From Antrihabitans auranticaus (GTDB lineage Bacteria; Actinomycetota; Actinomycetes; Mycobacteriales; Mycobacteriaceae), in the NCBI RefSeq assembly GCF_016481275.1, contig NZ_JAEMNW010000005.1, forward strand, positions 285,882 to 349,881: 64,000 bases of DNA, written 5' to 3'. Both the position numbers and the translations under genes were made by a program. Numbering within the stretch: the stretch's first letter is position 1; every line of letters starts with the position of its first letter. The notes beneath the pieces are model-generated. The model was not told the origin of the DNA and ran no database searches. It saw only the letters and a list, made by a program, of their open reading frames with translations. Below, piece after piece: positions 10,301-18,023 of the stretch.

Positions 10301-13300
10301 ACCCGCAGCAGCATCGCCCTGGGTCATCAGGCAGACCGGTCGGGCGTCGGAGAGCATGAACTCCAGCCGTTCCCGCGGATAGGTCACGTCGATCGGCAGG
10401 TAGGCGCCGCCCGCCTTCAACACTGCGAGCAGTGCCACGACCAACTCGACCGATCGCGGCAACGCGACGGCGACCAGCGCCTCGGGACCGACGCCCTGCG
10501 CAATCAGCTTGCGCGCCAGCCGGTTCGCGCGCGCATCGAGCTCACCGTAGTTGATCCGGAGCTCGCCGTGCACGAGTGCATCCGACGTAGCGGATCGCCT
10601 GACCCGCTCGTCGAACAGTTGCACCAGAGTCGCGTCGGCAGCGGTGAGCACCGGATCGTTCCATTCGAACAGCACCTGCGCGCGGTCCGCGTCGCCGAGC
10701 AACGCGATGTCGCCGGTCGGCACGGCCGCGTCGCGCACGGCCGCGGCAAGGATCGCCTGGAATCTGTCCACGAATTCGGCGACCGTCGATTCGTCGAACA
10801 GTTCGGTCGCATAGGTGACCACGCCGAGCAGACCGGCCGGCGCACCGTCTTCGGATGTGTTCTCCGACAACGTGAACTGCAGATCGAACTTGGCCAGATC
10901 GATGTCGAATTCGACGCTCGACACCGTCAGCCCCGGCAGTTCGAGTGCGGCGCGCGCCATGTTCTGGAACGTGAGCATGACCTGGAACAAGGGGTGCCGC
11001 GCTTGCGAGCGTTCGGGATCGAGGATCTCGACGAGGCGCTCGAAAGGCAGGTCGGCGTTGCCGAACGCACCGATGTCGGTTGCCCGTGCGCGCGTGAGCA
11101 ATTCGGCGAACGACTCATGCGGATTGACGTCGGTGCGCAACACGAGTGTGTTGACGAACATCCCGATCAGGCTGTCCAACTGTTCTTCGCCACGCCCGGC
11201 GACGGGTGTTCCGATCGCAACGTCGGTGGTGTTCGCGGTCCGGGCGAGCAGCACCGCGAGCGCGGCGTGCACAGCCATGAACAGCGTCGAATTGTGTTCG
11301 CGGGCAAGCTCGGCAAGCCCGCCGTGGACCTCCGCTGCGACGGTGAACGAGAAGTTGCCACCGCGATTTCCTGCGATCTGCGGGCGTGGCCGGTCGGTGG
11401 GCAGTTCCAGTTCCTGCGGGAGGCCGGACAGCGTCGTGCGCCAGTAGTCGATCTGCTTCGCGATCAGGGAATTCGCGTCCTGCTCGGAACCGAGTGCTTC
11501 GCGTTGCCAGAGTGCGAAATCGGCGTACTGCACGGCAAGCGGCGGCCAGTTCGGCTCCGCGCCGTGGCGCTGCGCCTCGTAGGCGACGACCAGGTCCCTG
11601 GTCAGCGGGCCCATCGAGAAGCCGTCACCGCTGATGTGGTGGACCACCACGGTGAGCACATGCTCGTGCGGCGACACCTCGAACAACCGGACGCGAACCG
11701 GGATCTCCGACGTGACGTCGAAGCCACGGAAAGCGAAGTCGCTCACCGCAGCTACAACGGCGTCGGCCGGCACGACGACGGGTGTCAGGTCGGGAACCAC
11801 GTCCGCGCCCGTACGGATCTGCTGATACGGCTTGCCGTCTTGCTCGGGGAACACGGTGCGCAGGGATTCGTGCCGCCAGATCACGTCGCCGACGGCAGCT
11901 TGCAGTGCAGCGACGTTCAGGTCACCGGTCAGCCGGATCGCAACCGGCAGGTTGTTGACTGCCGAGTCGGGGTCGAGGCGGTTGAGGAACCACATGCGCT
12001 GCTGTGCCAACGACAGTGGGATCTGCGCGGGCCGGACACGCGGCGCCAGCAACGTCCCGGGTCCGGCATCGGAATGCGCCTCGACGCGTGCGGCGAGTGT
12101 CTGCACGGTCGATGCTTCGAACAGCGTGCGTACGGGGATGCGGGTACCGAGCGCCGCCCCCAGTCGCGCTACCGCCTGCGTCGCGACGAGCGAGTTTCCG
12201 CCCAGTGCGAAGAAGTCGTCGTCGAGACCGACCCGCGCCCCGCCGAGCAGATCTGCGAAGACTCCGGCAACGATCTCTTCGACAGGCGTTGTCGGAGCAC
12301 GGAATTCGCGCTGCTCGAAGGTCGGCTCCGGCAGCGCCTTGCGGTCGAGTTTGCCGGACGAGTTCAGAGGAAACTCGTCGAGCACCACGACCGCAGCGGG
12401 GACCATATACGTCGGTAGGCGGCCGTCGAGCCAGGACACCAGTTCGTCCCCTGCCACAGTCGCACCCGGACCAGGTACGACATAGGAAACCAACTGGTCG
12501 CCGGTGACGGTCTGCTGCACGACCGCGACTGCCTGCTGCACCGCGGTGTGCCCGAGCAGCGCGGTCTCGATCTCGCCGAGTTCGATCCGCTGGCCGCGGA
12601 ACTTCACCTGGAAGTCGGTGCGCCCGATGTACTCCAAGATGCCGTCCCGGCTCCACCGGACCAGGTCACCGGTGCGATACATCCGATCGCCGGAGCCACT
12701 GTAGGGATTCGCGACGAACCGGTCGGCGGACAGGTCCGGCCGCGTGACATAGCCGCGAGCAAGTTGCACGCCCGCGAGATACAGCTCACCGGGTACGCCG
12801 TCGGGAACGGGCTGCAGACGACTGTCGAGCACGTATACCGCGCTGTTCCATTCGGGGCGGCCGATGGCGACGATCGGTTCGCGAGTCTGCCGCTCCCCCA
12901 CACGCGCGGGCCAATAGGTGATCGAGACCGCAGCCTCGGTCGGACCGTAAAGATTGTGCAGGCCCGCGGAACTCACGGCCGCGAACGCGGAAACAGTCTC
13001 CGGTGGCAGCGCCTCACCGATGACGAAAACGTGGCGCAGCGACCGCAATTGTGCCGCGTCGACCTGTCCCGCAAAGACGGCCAGCATCGAGGGTACGAAA
13101 TCGGTGATCGTAACGTGTTGTGCGGCAATGGTGTCGGCGAGGTAGAGCGGATCACGGTGGCCGTCGGGTGTGGCGACAACCAGGGTGGCGCCGACGCGCA
13201 GGGGCATGAAGTAACCCCACAGTGACACGTCGAAGGTCGTGGCGGTCTTCTGCAGATAGACGTCCGACGCGTCCAACCGGTACTCGGACTGCATCCAGGC

Positions 13301-16300
13301 GACCTGGTTCGCGATCGCACTGTGCGGAACCGCAACGCCTTTCGGGCGACCGGTCGAGCCGGACGTGAAGATCGCGTACGCGGGATGATCACCGCGAAGA
13401 ACGGCCCGCCGCTCGTCGGCTCGGAGCGCGGCAGCAGAGTACGGAGACAGGTCGACGGCATCGATCTCGATGACCGCTCCCGATTCGGCGGCAAAGCCGT
13501 CCCGGGTCGTGCTCAATATGCATGCCGGCTGTGCGGTGTCGAGGACGTGCGCGATGCGCTCGGCCGGGTGATCGGGATCGATCGGCACGTACGCGCCGCC
13601 TGCACGCACGACCGCGTACATCCCGACCACGAGGTCGATCGATCGTCGCATGGCGAGGGCCACAAGCGATTCCGGTCCGACACCGTTCGATATCAGCAGC
13701 CGGGCAACCTGATTGACGCGCGCATCGAACTCGCCATAGGTCAGCTGGTCACCCTCGAATACGACCGCAGGCGCATCGGGTGTCCGCAAGACTTGCGCGT
13801 CGAATCCGGCGAGGAGGTACTCGTCGGAGACGTCGAAGTCGGTGGCATTGCGTTCGATCAGGAGTTCGCGACGTTCACTCGCATCGAGCAGGTCGATGTC
13901 ACCGACCGGACGGTCCGAGTTGGCCGCGACGGCCGAGAGCAGCTGCAACAACCGACCGGCGAGCAACCGTATGGAAGAGTCGTCGAAAAGATCTGTGGCA
14001 TAGGTGAACAACGCGCCGAGACTGCCTGGCGAATCGTGCTCCGGGACCGAAATCGTCAGCTGCAGATCGAACTTCGCGAGTACGCCGTCGAACTCGACGG
14101 CTTCCACGCGCAGTCCCGGCAGTTCGAGCTCGGCAGTGCCCATGTTCTGGAAGAACAGCGCCACCTGGAACAACGGGTGATGGGCGGTGGAGCGGACCGG
14201 GTCGAGCACCTCCACGAGTCGCTCGAAAGGCATGTCCGCATGCGTGAAGGCGGCGAGGTCGTCGTCGCGAACCGCTACCAGGAGGTCGGTGAACGACAGC
14301 CCCGGATCGACATCGGTCCGCAGTACGAGGGTGTTGACGAACATGCCGACGAGGTCGTCGAGTGCTTCCTCGCCACGACCCGCGATCGGCGTACCGATCG
14401 TGACATCCGTTGTGGCAGAAACTCGTCCGAGTACGGCAGCGAAGGCCGCGTGGACCACCATGAACAACGACGCCTCGTGATTGCGGCCGAGTTCCTCGAG
14501 CGCTTTGCGCAGCGTGTCGTCGATGACGAATTCGTAGGTCGCACCCGCGTTGGACCCGACCACCGGGCGGGGCCGGTCCAGCGGGAGGTCGATCCGGTCG
14601 GGCAGGCCGTCGAGCCGCTGTCGCCAGTAGGTCAGCTGCTGCGCCGCAAGCGAATTCGGGTTGCTCTCCGCACCGAGCAGGGTGCGTTGCCACAGTGTGT
14701 AATCCGCGTATTGCACCGGCAGTGCCGGCAGGTCCGGTTTGCTACCGCCGAGCCGTGCCAGATAGCTGCCGACCAGGTCGCGCACCATCGGCACCAGTGA
14801 CGCACCGTCGGCGGCAATGTGGTGGACAACGATTGCCAGCACGTGTTCTGCCGGACCGACCGCGAGCAGGGCGATCCGCAGCGGGACAGCCGCGGTGACG
14901 TCGAAGCCGCGCATCGCGAAGTCCGTTATCCAGCCGATCAACTCGCTCTCGGCGACCGGCACCGCCGCCAACTCGCTGACGACGTCCGCGGTCGGGAGTA
15001 CGACCTGGTGACCGATGCCGCCGTCTTCGGGGTACACGGTTCGCAGCGACTCGTGCCGCTCGATGACATCGCGGACCGCGGCACCGAGGACCGCGGGATC
15101 CAGTTCAGAGACCAGCCGAATCGCGAAGGGGATGTTGTTCAGTGCCGATGCCGTGTCGAAGCGGTTGAGGAACCACATTCGTTGCTGCGCCAGCGACAAC
15201 GGAATGTTCTCCGGTCGCGTCTGCGGTGTGAGGCGTGGCCGACCGCCTTCGCCACGCAATACTTCGACGGCCGTAGCAAGAGCCGACACCGTGCTGGACT
15301 CGAATACAAAGCGAGCAGGGACGCGCGCATCCAGCTCGGCACCGAGTCGCGCGGCGACTTTCGTTGCGATCAGCGAGTTTCCGCCGAGATCGAAGAAGTC
15401 GTCGTCGCGTCCGACCCGCTCGACGGACAGCACCTGCGAGAAGACGCGGGCAACCAACTCTTCGGCGGCGTTCGCGGGCGGACTGTATTCGCGAACCTCG
15501 AAGACAGGTTCCGGCAACGCATCCCGATCGAGCTTGCCGACCGGGGTCAACGGGATCTTGTCGAGCACCATGAGAACCGTGGGCACCATGTGGACGGGCA
15601 ACATCCTGCCCACGAACTCGAGCACCTCGTCGGTGTCGAGGACACGATTCTCGTCGGGCAGCACGTAGGCGACGAGAGCGGTGGTACCGGAAGACGTTTC
15701 GCGTCCGATCGTCACGGCAAAGGCAATGTCGGGATGCGCTGTCAACGCGGCGTCGATCTCGCCGGGCTCGATGCGGAACCCGCGAATCTTCAACTGCGAG
15801 TCGTTGCGTCCGACGAACTCCACTTCGCCGGAATCCCGTAGCCGCACAATGTCTCCGGTGCGGTACATGCGCTCGCCGGGCTCTGCGGCGTACGGATTCG
15901 CGACGAAACGCTGGGTCGTCAACGCGCGCCGCTCGTGGTAACCGCGCGCAAGTTGCAGACCTGACAGATACAGCTCCCCGGCCACTCCGACCGGCACCCG
16001 CTGCAGGCGGGCGTCGAGGACGAGTGCGGTCATGTTCCGGATCGCCGGACCGATCGTGATCGCCTCGCCGGGCTGCAGCGGATCACTGATGTTGGTCATG
16101 ATGGTCGTCTCGGTCGGCCCGTAGCCGTTGAAGAACTCCCGGCCGTGCGCCCAGCGGTTGACCAGTTCAGGCGGGCAGGCTTCGCCACCGACGCAGACCA
16201 CACGGAACTCGTCGAGACCCGCTGGATCCACCGACGCCAACGCCGCAGGTGTCACGAAGCCATGGGTGACACGCTGGGCAGCCACGATCGACGCCAGCTC

Positions 16301-17089
16301 GGCGCCGCCGTAGATTCCCGGCGGCACGATAACCATCGTCGAGCCGGCGGCAACCGCGAGCAGGAGTTCGAGGACAGACGCATCGAAACTCGGCGACGCG
16401 AAATGCAGCGTCCGTGCCTCTGCCGTCAGGCGATAGCGCTCGCGCTGTTCGGTGCAAAAGTTCGAGAGACCGGATTGCGTCACGACGACACCCTTGGGCA
16501 GGCCCGTCGAACCGGACGTGTAGATCACGTACGCGACGTTCTCGGCGCGCAGCGGCCGGACGCGGTCTGCGTACGAAACGGGTTCGGACGACACGTCCGC
16601 CAATTCACTCTCGATCCCCGCGCCGTCGATGACCAGCCATTCGACGTCGTTCGCCGACACCCGTTCGAGCGCAGCGGCAATGGTCACGCCGATCACGACG
16701 CGGGAGTCGCCGACCATGTGCGCGATGCGATCGGGCGGGTAGTTCGGGTCGACCGGCACGAAGCCCGCACCGGTCTTCGCGACCGCCCAGACAGCGAGGA
16801 CGGATTCGATCGATCGCGGAATACCGACCGCGACAAGATCTTCGGGGCCGAGGCCACGGCCGATGAGCACGCGGGCGAGCCGCGACGACTGCGCATCCAG
16901 CTCGGCGTAACTGATCTCGCGACCGTCGAACGAGATGGCGATGCCGGTGGGGTTCATCTCGACTGCGGCGTTCAGCAGGCTCGGCAGCGGCGCGAACGGG
17001 TTGCGCCGCTTACGTTCTGCACCGCGGGCACTCGCGCGCCGTGGCCGCACCGGGCGCGCCGTTTCGTTCGGCTCGTCCCTATCGGTCAT
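3383..17089 (-). CDS. NRPS, terminal protein: A-T / C-A-T / C-A-T-E / C-A-T-TE (4568 aa)
   Basis: The last protein of the assembly line. Order by rough residue: Arg-rich tail 1-35, A 40-525, T 540-610, C 625-1070, A 1095-1585, T 1600-1665, C 1685-2130, A 2155-2660, T 2675-2740, E 2758-3235, C 3255-3690, A 3710-4215, T 4230-4290, TE 4320-4568. It begins with an A domain, so the condensation for its first residue must come from the C domain at the end of the preceding protein. Codes predict an aliphatic residue, an unknown, D-Thr and Thr. The thioesterase has GWSLGG (Ser4399), Asp4426 and His4545, and should release or cyclise the peptide. The ATG at 17089 follows a GAGGGAG about ten bases upstream, 55 bases after the previous stop, so it is probably co-transcribed. 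Confidence 0.95.
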   Translation of the reverse strand: MTDRDEPNETARPVRPRRASARGAERKRRNPFAPLPSLLNAAVEMNPTGIAISFDGREISYAELDAQSSRLARVLIGRGLGPEDLVAVGIPRSIESVLAVWAVAKTGAGFVPVDPNYPPDRIAHMVGDSRVVIGVTIAAALERVSANDVEWLVIDGAGIESELADVSSEPVSYADRVRPLRAENVAYVIYTSGSTGLPKGVVVTQSGLSNFCTEQRERYRLTAEARTLHFASPSFDASVLELLLAVAAGSTMVIVPPGIYGGAELASIVAAQRVTHGFVTPAALASVDPAGLDEFRVVCVGGEACPPELVNRWAHGREFFNGYGPTETTIMTNISDPLQPGEAITIGPAIRNMTALVLDARLQRVPVGVAGELYLSGLQLARGYHERRALTTQRFVANPYAAEPGERMYRTGDIVRLRDSGEVEFVGRNDSQLKIRGFRIEPGEIDAALTAHPDIAFAVTIGRETSSGTTALVAYVLPDENRVLDTDEVLEFVGRMLPVHMVPTVLMVLDKIPLTPVGKLDRDALPEPVFEVREYSPPANAAEELVARVFSQVLSVERVGRDDDFFDLGGNSLIATKVAARLGAELDARVPARFVFESSTVSALATAVEVLRGEGGRPRLTPQTRPENIPLSLAQQRMWFLNRFDTASALNNIPFAIRLVSELDPAVLGAAVRDVIERHESLRTVYPEDGGIGHQVVLPTADVVSELAAVPVAESELIGWITDFAMRGFDVTAAVPLRIALLAVGPAEHVLAIVVHHIAADGASLVPMVRDLVGSYLARLGGSKPDLPALPVQYADYTLWQRTLLGAESNPNSLAAQQLTYWRQRLDGLPDRIDLPLDRPRPVVGSNAGATYEFVIDDTLRKALEELGRNHEASLFMVVHAAFAAVLGRVSATTDVTIGTPIAGRGEEALDDLVGMFVNTLVLRTDVDPGLSFTDLLVAVRDDDLAAFTHADMPFERLVEVLDPVRSTAHHPLFQVALFFQNMGTAELELPGLRVEAVEFDGVLAKFDLQLTISVPEHDSPGSLGALFTYATDLFDDSSIRLLAGRLLQLLSAVAANSDRPVGDIDLLDASERRELLIERNATDFDVSDEYLLAGFDAQVLRTPDAPAVVFEGDQLTYGEFDARVNQVARLLISNGVGPESLVALAMRRSIDLVVGMYAVVRAGGAYVPIDPDHPAERIAHVLDTAQPACILSTTRDGFAAESGAVIEIDAVDLSPYSAAALRADERRAVLRGDHPAYAIFTSGSTGRPKGVAVPHSAIANQVAWMQSEYRLDASDVYLQKTATTFDVSLWGYFMPLRVGATLVVATPDGHRDPLYLADTIAAQHVTITDFVPSMLAVFAGQVDAAQLRSLRHVFVIGEALPPETVSAFAAVSSAGLHNLYGPTEAAVSITYWPARVGERQTREPIVAIGRPEWNSAVYVLDSRLQPVPDGVPGELYLAGVQLARGYVTRPDLSADRFVANPYSGSGDRMYRTGDLVRWSRDGILEYIGRTDFQVKFRGQRIELGEIETALLGHTAVQQAVAVVQQTVTGDQLVSYVVPGPGATVAGDELVSWLDGRLPTYMVPAAVVVLDEFPLNSSGKLDRKALPEPTFEQREFRAPTTPVEEIVAGVFADLLGGARVGLDDDFFALGGNSLVATQAVARLGAALGTRIPVRTLFEASTVQTLAARVEAHSDAGPGTLLAPRVRPAQIPLSLAQQRMWFLNRLDPDSAVNNLPVAIRLTGDLNVAALQAAVGDVIWRHESLRTVFPEQDGKPYQQIRTGADVVPDLTPVVVPADAVVAAVSDFAFRGFDVTSEIPVRVRLFEVSPHEHVLTVVVHHISGDGFSMGPLTRDLVVAYEAQRHGAEPNWPPLAVQYADFALWQREALGSEQDANSLIAKQIDYWRTTLSGLPQELELPTDRPRPQIAGNRGGNFSFTVAAEVHGGLAELAREHNSTLFMAVHAALAVLLARTANTTDVAIGTPVAGRGEEQLDSLIGMFVNTLVLRTDVNPHESFAELLTRARATDIGAFGNADLPFERLVEILDPERSQARHPLFQVMLTFQNMARAALELPGLTVSSVEFDIDLAKFDLQFTLSENTSEDGAPAGLLGVVTYATELFDESTVAEFVDRFQAILAAAVRDAAVPTGDIALLGDADRAQVLFEWNDPVLTAADATLVQLFDERVRRSATSDALVHGELRINYGELDARANRLARKLIAQGVGPEALVAVALPRSVELVVALLAVLKAGGAYLPIDVTYPRERLEFMLSDARPVCLMTQGDAAAGLGAELPVVDVGDTETFDDAPVTDADRNGKLRPENAAYVIYTSGSTGRPKGVLIPHRNVVRLFAHTESKFGFGESDVWTLFHSYAFDFSVWELWGPLLHGGALVVVDYFTTRSPDEFRELLVRERVTVLNQTPSAFYQLAEADRVALTDEPETAGELALRYVVFGGEALELRRLQSWYERHADDTPQLVNMYGITETTVHVSHSALDSAAAASGAASVIGRAIPGLGVYVLDQRLHPVPIGVAGEMYVVGGQLARGYLRRPGLSAGRFVADPYGAPGALMYRTGDIGRWNSDGQLEYAGRSDSQVQLRGFRIELGEIEAALLRHESVADAVAIVRSDERTGERLVGYVVPRSGGAVDTTAVSDFVSGFLTDYMVPDVLVVLAELPLTANGKLDRRALPAPSFVGSLASRAPETELEKSIASVFAEVLGLETVGADDSFFALGGDSIVSIQLVSRAKSRGVVFTPRDVFERKTVAGLAEAAQLHAESGAAPVELVELEGGGVGPMPLPPIVSFMVGRGGGFDRYNQSVALELPIGIERSLLVQTVAAVIDRHDVLRAKLTRVEDDWLLVTEPAGSVDVDALVTRLEFDAALDTAAVAALAVSAQDAALGRLDPANGVVLQFVWLDPVGSPTRSGRLVVVAHHLVVDGVSWRILIPDFIAAWGQLSHGQNVALPAVGTSMRRWAHALVERAVAPDLVAQLPFWRATLAGADPALGDRPFDPAIDLAIAVEKIAVSIPADVTEQLLTTVPKLFHGGVNDGLLAALALAVSRWRRDRGIAESSTLLSLEGHGREEGLVPGADLARTVGWFTSIFPVRLDLAGIDLDDAFASGPAAGAAVKAVKEQLAAVPERGVGYGLLRYLNPDTATELGAMAGGQITFNYLGRISADDVPAGFADIGWIPAGDLGDLSGTPDPDMPAMTALDINAIVVGGQLSANFGFPTTLLERADVNELAEHWIAALRALVDHVAQPGAGGLTPSDLPLVSSTQRDVDAWEAHYPAMTDVWPLSPLQAGMYFHAMLAATSVDVYTAQVTVGLDGTVDTLRLRAAAQAVLDRYPNLRTAFLTNYAGEPVQVVLDHVDIDWAETDLTSSSDSDAAVQRLAETERSRRFDLTAPPLLRFRFVTLAPGRFRLIITNHHVLLDGWSMPLLMKDLLVLYATRGDASVLPAPRSYRNFLEWVSRQDADESMAAWRKALAGVDEPTLLAPADRARQITSISGEYRFGLDEAETAELSRFAAQTGVTVNNVVQAAWGVLLGKLTGDEDVVFGTTVSGRPPELPGVEDMVGLFINTLPVRVRCSAADSVATVLEELQASQASLLGHHLVRLADINAVAGAGAQFDTLFVFESYPIDAEGIAAGASSIDGMSLASVESADATHYPVTVIAQLDSTLKLRMTYLTELFDGQAIELLARRYRNVLAQMIARPEAPVGDIDVVESAERTLLLQEWQNPGSEQTEATLLDLFRSWVSASPGAVALVDGADRISYGELSERANRLARRLIRAGVGPDDRVALALGRSADLVVGVLGVLQAGAAYVPLDITHPASRLEFILADSAPVCVVSTSDDLGDFPATTLPVLRIDDDSDTASGEPVADSDRTAPLRPDNLAYIIYTSGSTGRPKGVGVTHRNVVELLRNSQPLFGFDDSDVWTLFHSYAFDFSVWELWGALAYGGRLVIVDYFTTRTPQDFLELLVREQVTFLNQTPAAFYQLAEADRARSQQAELALRHVVFGGEALDLRRLRDWYERRPATPRLVNMYGITETTVHVSFLGLNAELANDAASIIGRGLPGLSVYVLDSRLRPVPVGVPGEVYVTGRQLSRGYLGRPDLAAVRFVANPFGGGDRMYRTGDLARWNADGQLEYAGRSDLQVQLRGFRIELGEIEAALAGCAGVAHAVAVVRSDAGVEDRLVGYVVPQSGASVDPAEVRTAVGEFLTGYMVPDAIVTLDELPLTPNGKLDRKGLPAPEFVSDRPFREPETDVEQAVAAVIADVLDIERIGLDDDFFALGGNSLSAARVAARLRDLTLPDGRPAEFQLQWLFAYRTVADVAQQLTAPSPAAAAGGLGVVLPIRTPDADDAVFCIHPLMGLAWMYTSIAQFVPDGLAVYGVQSPALVDAEWSPESIDAIAERYVDEIRAVRPSGPYRLLGWSLGGVIAHAMAVRLQALGAEVSSLVMLDSVHAIDLDVFSSELADTLLAAGITEASAATLTELTDDQARRLLDSLGADASVTIGQVQRLFATAVRSARLSTTYRPETFAGDLVFVSAEVEHPSAEDAALTWQPYVSGAVVNHPVPARHSELLGPDALSLIGPILAAEGNVR
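7327..12042 (-). other. Module 15: C-A(Thr)-T-E, predicted D-Thr
   Basis: C (about 10700-12042) has [11 protein letters not shown] and HHISGDGFSM. A (about 9110-10630) gives DFWNVGMVHK, threonine. T uses LGGDSIVS (near 8975), the Asp variant that goes with a following epimerase. E (about 7390-8815) keeps [40 protein letters not shown] and FNYLG, so it should be active and set this Thr to the D form. Confidence 0.88.
12043..15222 (-). other. Module 14: C-A-T, unassigned substrate
   Basis: C (about 13880-15222) is intact (HHIAADGASL near 14810). A (about 12340-13800) gives code D-V-W-D-F-I-L-V-S-K, which I cannot match to a known amino acid; Asp in the fourth position might face a basic side chain. 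The A4 region reads FDVSLWGYF, with Gly where almost all the other A domains here have Glu. T has [10 protein letters not shown] (near 12190). Confidence 0.8.
15223..17089 (-). other. Module 13, second half: N-terminal tail, A, T
   Basis: The first 30 residues carry ten Arg/Lys. A (about 15520-16970) has complete A3, A5, A7, A8 and A10 motifs; its code D-A-L-F-C-G-G-I-M-K resembles aliphatic (Val-type DALWxGGxxK) signatures, so Val/Leu/Ile is a weak guess. T has [10 protein letters not shown] (near 15375). No C domain precedes A in this protein; the partner C is at 18030-19425. Confidence 0.8.
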
Positions 17090-17144
17090 CGAGCGACCAC
17101 TCCCTCAGCGTGAGCTACTGCCACGATCTTGTCCGCACAAAGCA
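17090..17144 (-). other. 55-base gap between NRPS genes
   Basis: It holds GAGGGAG, the probable ribosome binding site for the 4568-aa NRPS, about ten bases before its ATG. There is no room for a terminator plus promoter, so the two NRPS genes are most likely one transcript. Confidence 0.6.
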
Positions 17145-18023
17145 TCAGCCATCCTCCGCGTCCGGGGGCGCCGCGGCCTGCATCGAGTCGAGCGTCGCGA
17201 CCACACGGTCGTCGAACCAGGCCTCCCCGGCTGGAAGCGGACCGTCGACGACAACAGCCGCGACCAGCTCGAGAGCCTCGGGATCGAGCGCGGCGAGCGA
17301 TTCGGAGGCGGCAACGAGCATCGTGACCTCTGCCTGATCGAGTGCATCGGCGTCCGCGTCCCGTCCGACGAGCACAGCGGTTGCCCCGGACGTGCCTGCT
17401 AGGACCAGTTCGACCAGTCCGGCGAGCCCACCTGGTTCGCCCACGAATGCCGTACGCGATTCGTAGTCGACGAAGGTCCGTTCCCGGACCTCGTCGACTA
17501 GCCGCGAAAGCTCGACAACCGTCAGCATCGTCCCGGCCGGCGAGACGTAAGCCGGGTCGGTCAGTTGTAGCGCGCGCACGCGGTCGGCGTAGGTGACCGG
17601 CCGGGCCGAGAGCGCAGCGATGCCGGCCGCGGCCTCGGGGTCGTCGAGCACCAGCCACTGCACTGCACCGAGCCCCGGTGCTGCGGCCAGGCCGGCGACG
17701 TCAGCTGCCGTTGTGATACCGATTCGCGGGACTTCGGCCGTGAAGGCGGCAGGATTTCGCGGATCGACCGGGACAACGGCAGCGCCGGCCTTCAGCACTG
17801 CCCAGAAGGCGATCGATGCCTCGACCGTGTGCGCGAGCGCGACGAGCACCCCGTCGCCGGGACCCGCACCGAGGTCGATGACCGCGCGACCGACCTGCGA
17901 GGAGCGCGCATCGAGCACCCTGTACGCGGTCTCGTCGTCGTCGACACTCAAAGCCGGTGCCTCGGGGTCGCCCTCGACGGCAGCGGTGAGTTGCTGCACG
18001 AGCGCCGCCGCCCCGACCGATTC
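17145..18023 (-). other. Decayed, truncated A domain at the C-terminus of the middle NRPS
   Basis: The last 292 residues align with the N-terminal half of an A domain: YRVLDARSSQVGRAVID matches A1, LKAGAAVVPVDP matches A2, and QWLVLDDPEA with VTYADRVRAL matches the region before A3. The A3 phosphate loop ([11 protein letters not shown] elsewhere) is lost: the stretch reads PAYVSPAGTMLTVVE, without its Lys. The A4 aspartate motif is gone, and the chain ends before A5 would occur (YGPTE absent). No A6-A10 and no T follow. It cannot activate an amino acid. It is acid-rich and ends in PPDAEDG. I infer a structural or docking role. Confidence 0.85.

Noticed and set aside
7943..12418. A 1491-residue plus-strand open frame, and many other long plus-strand frames over the NRPS genes
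   Set aside because: They are antisense to strongly conserved NRPS domains, arise from high GC at third positions, show no domain motifs and are low in hydrophobic order.
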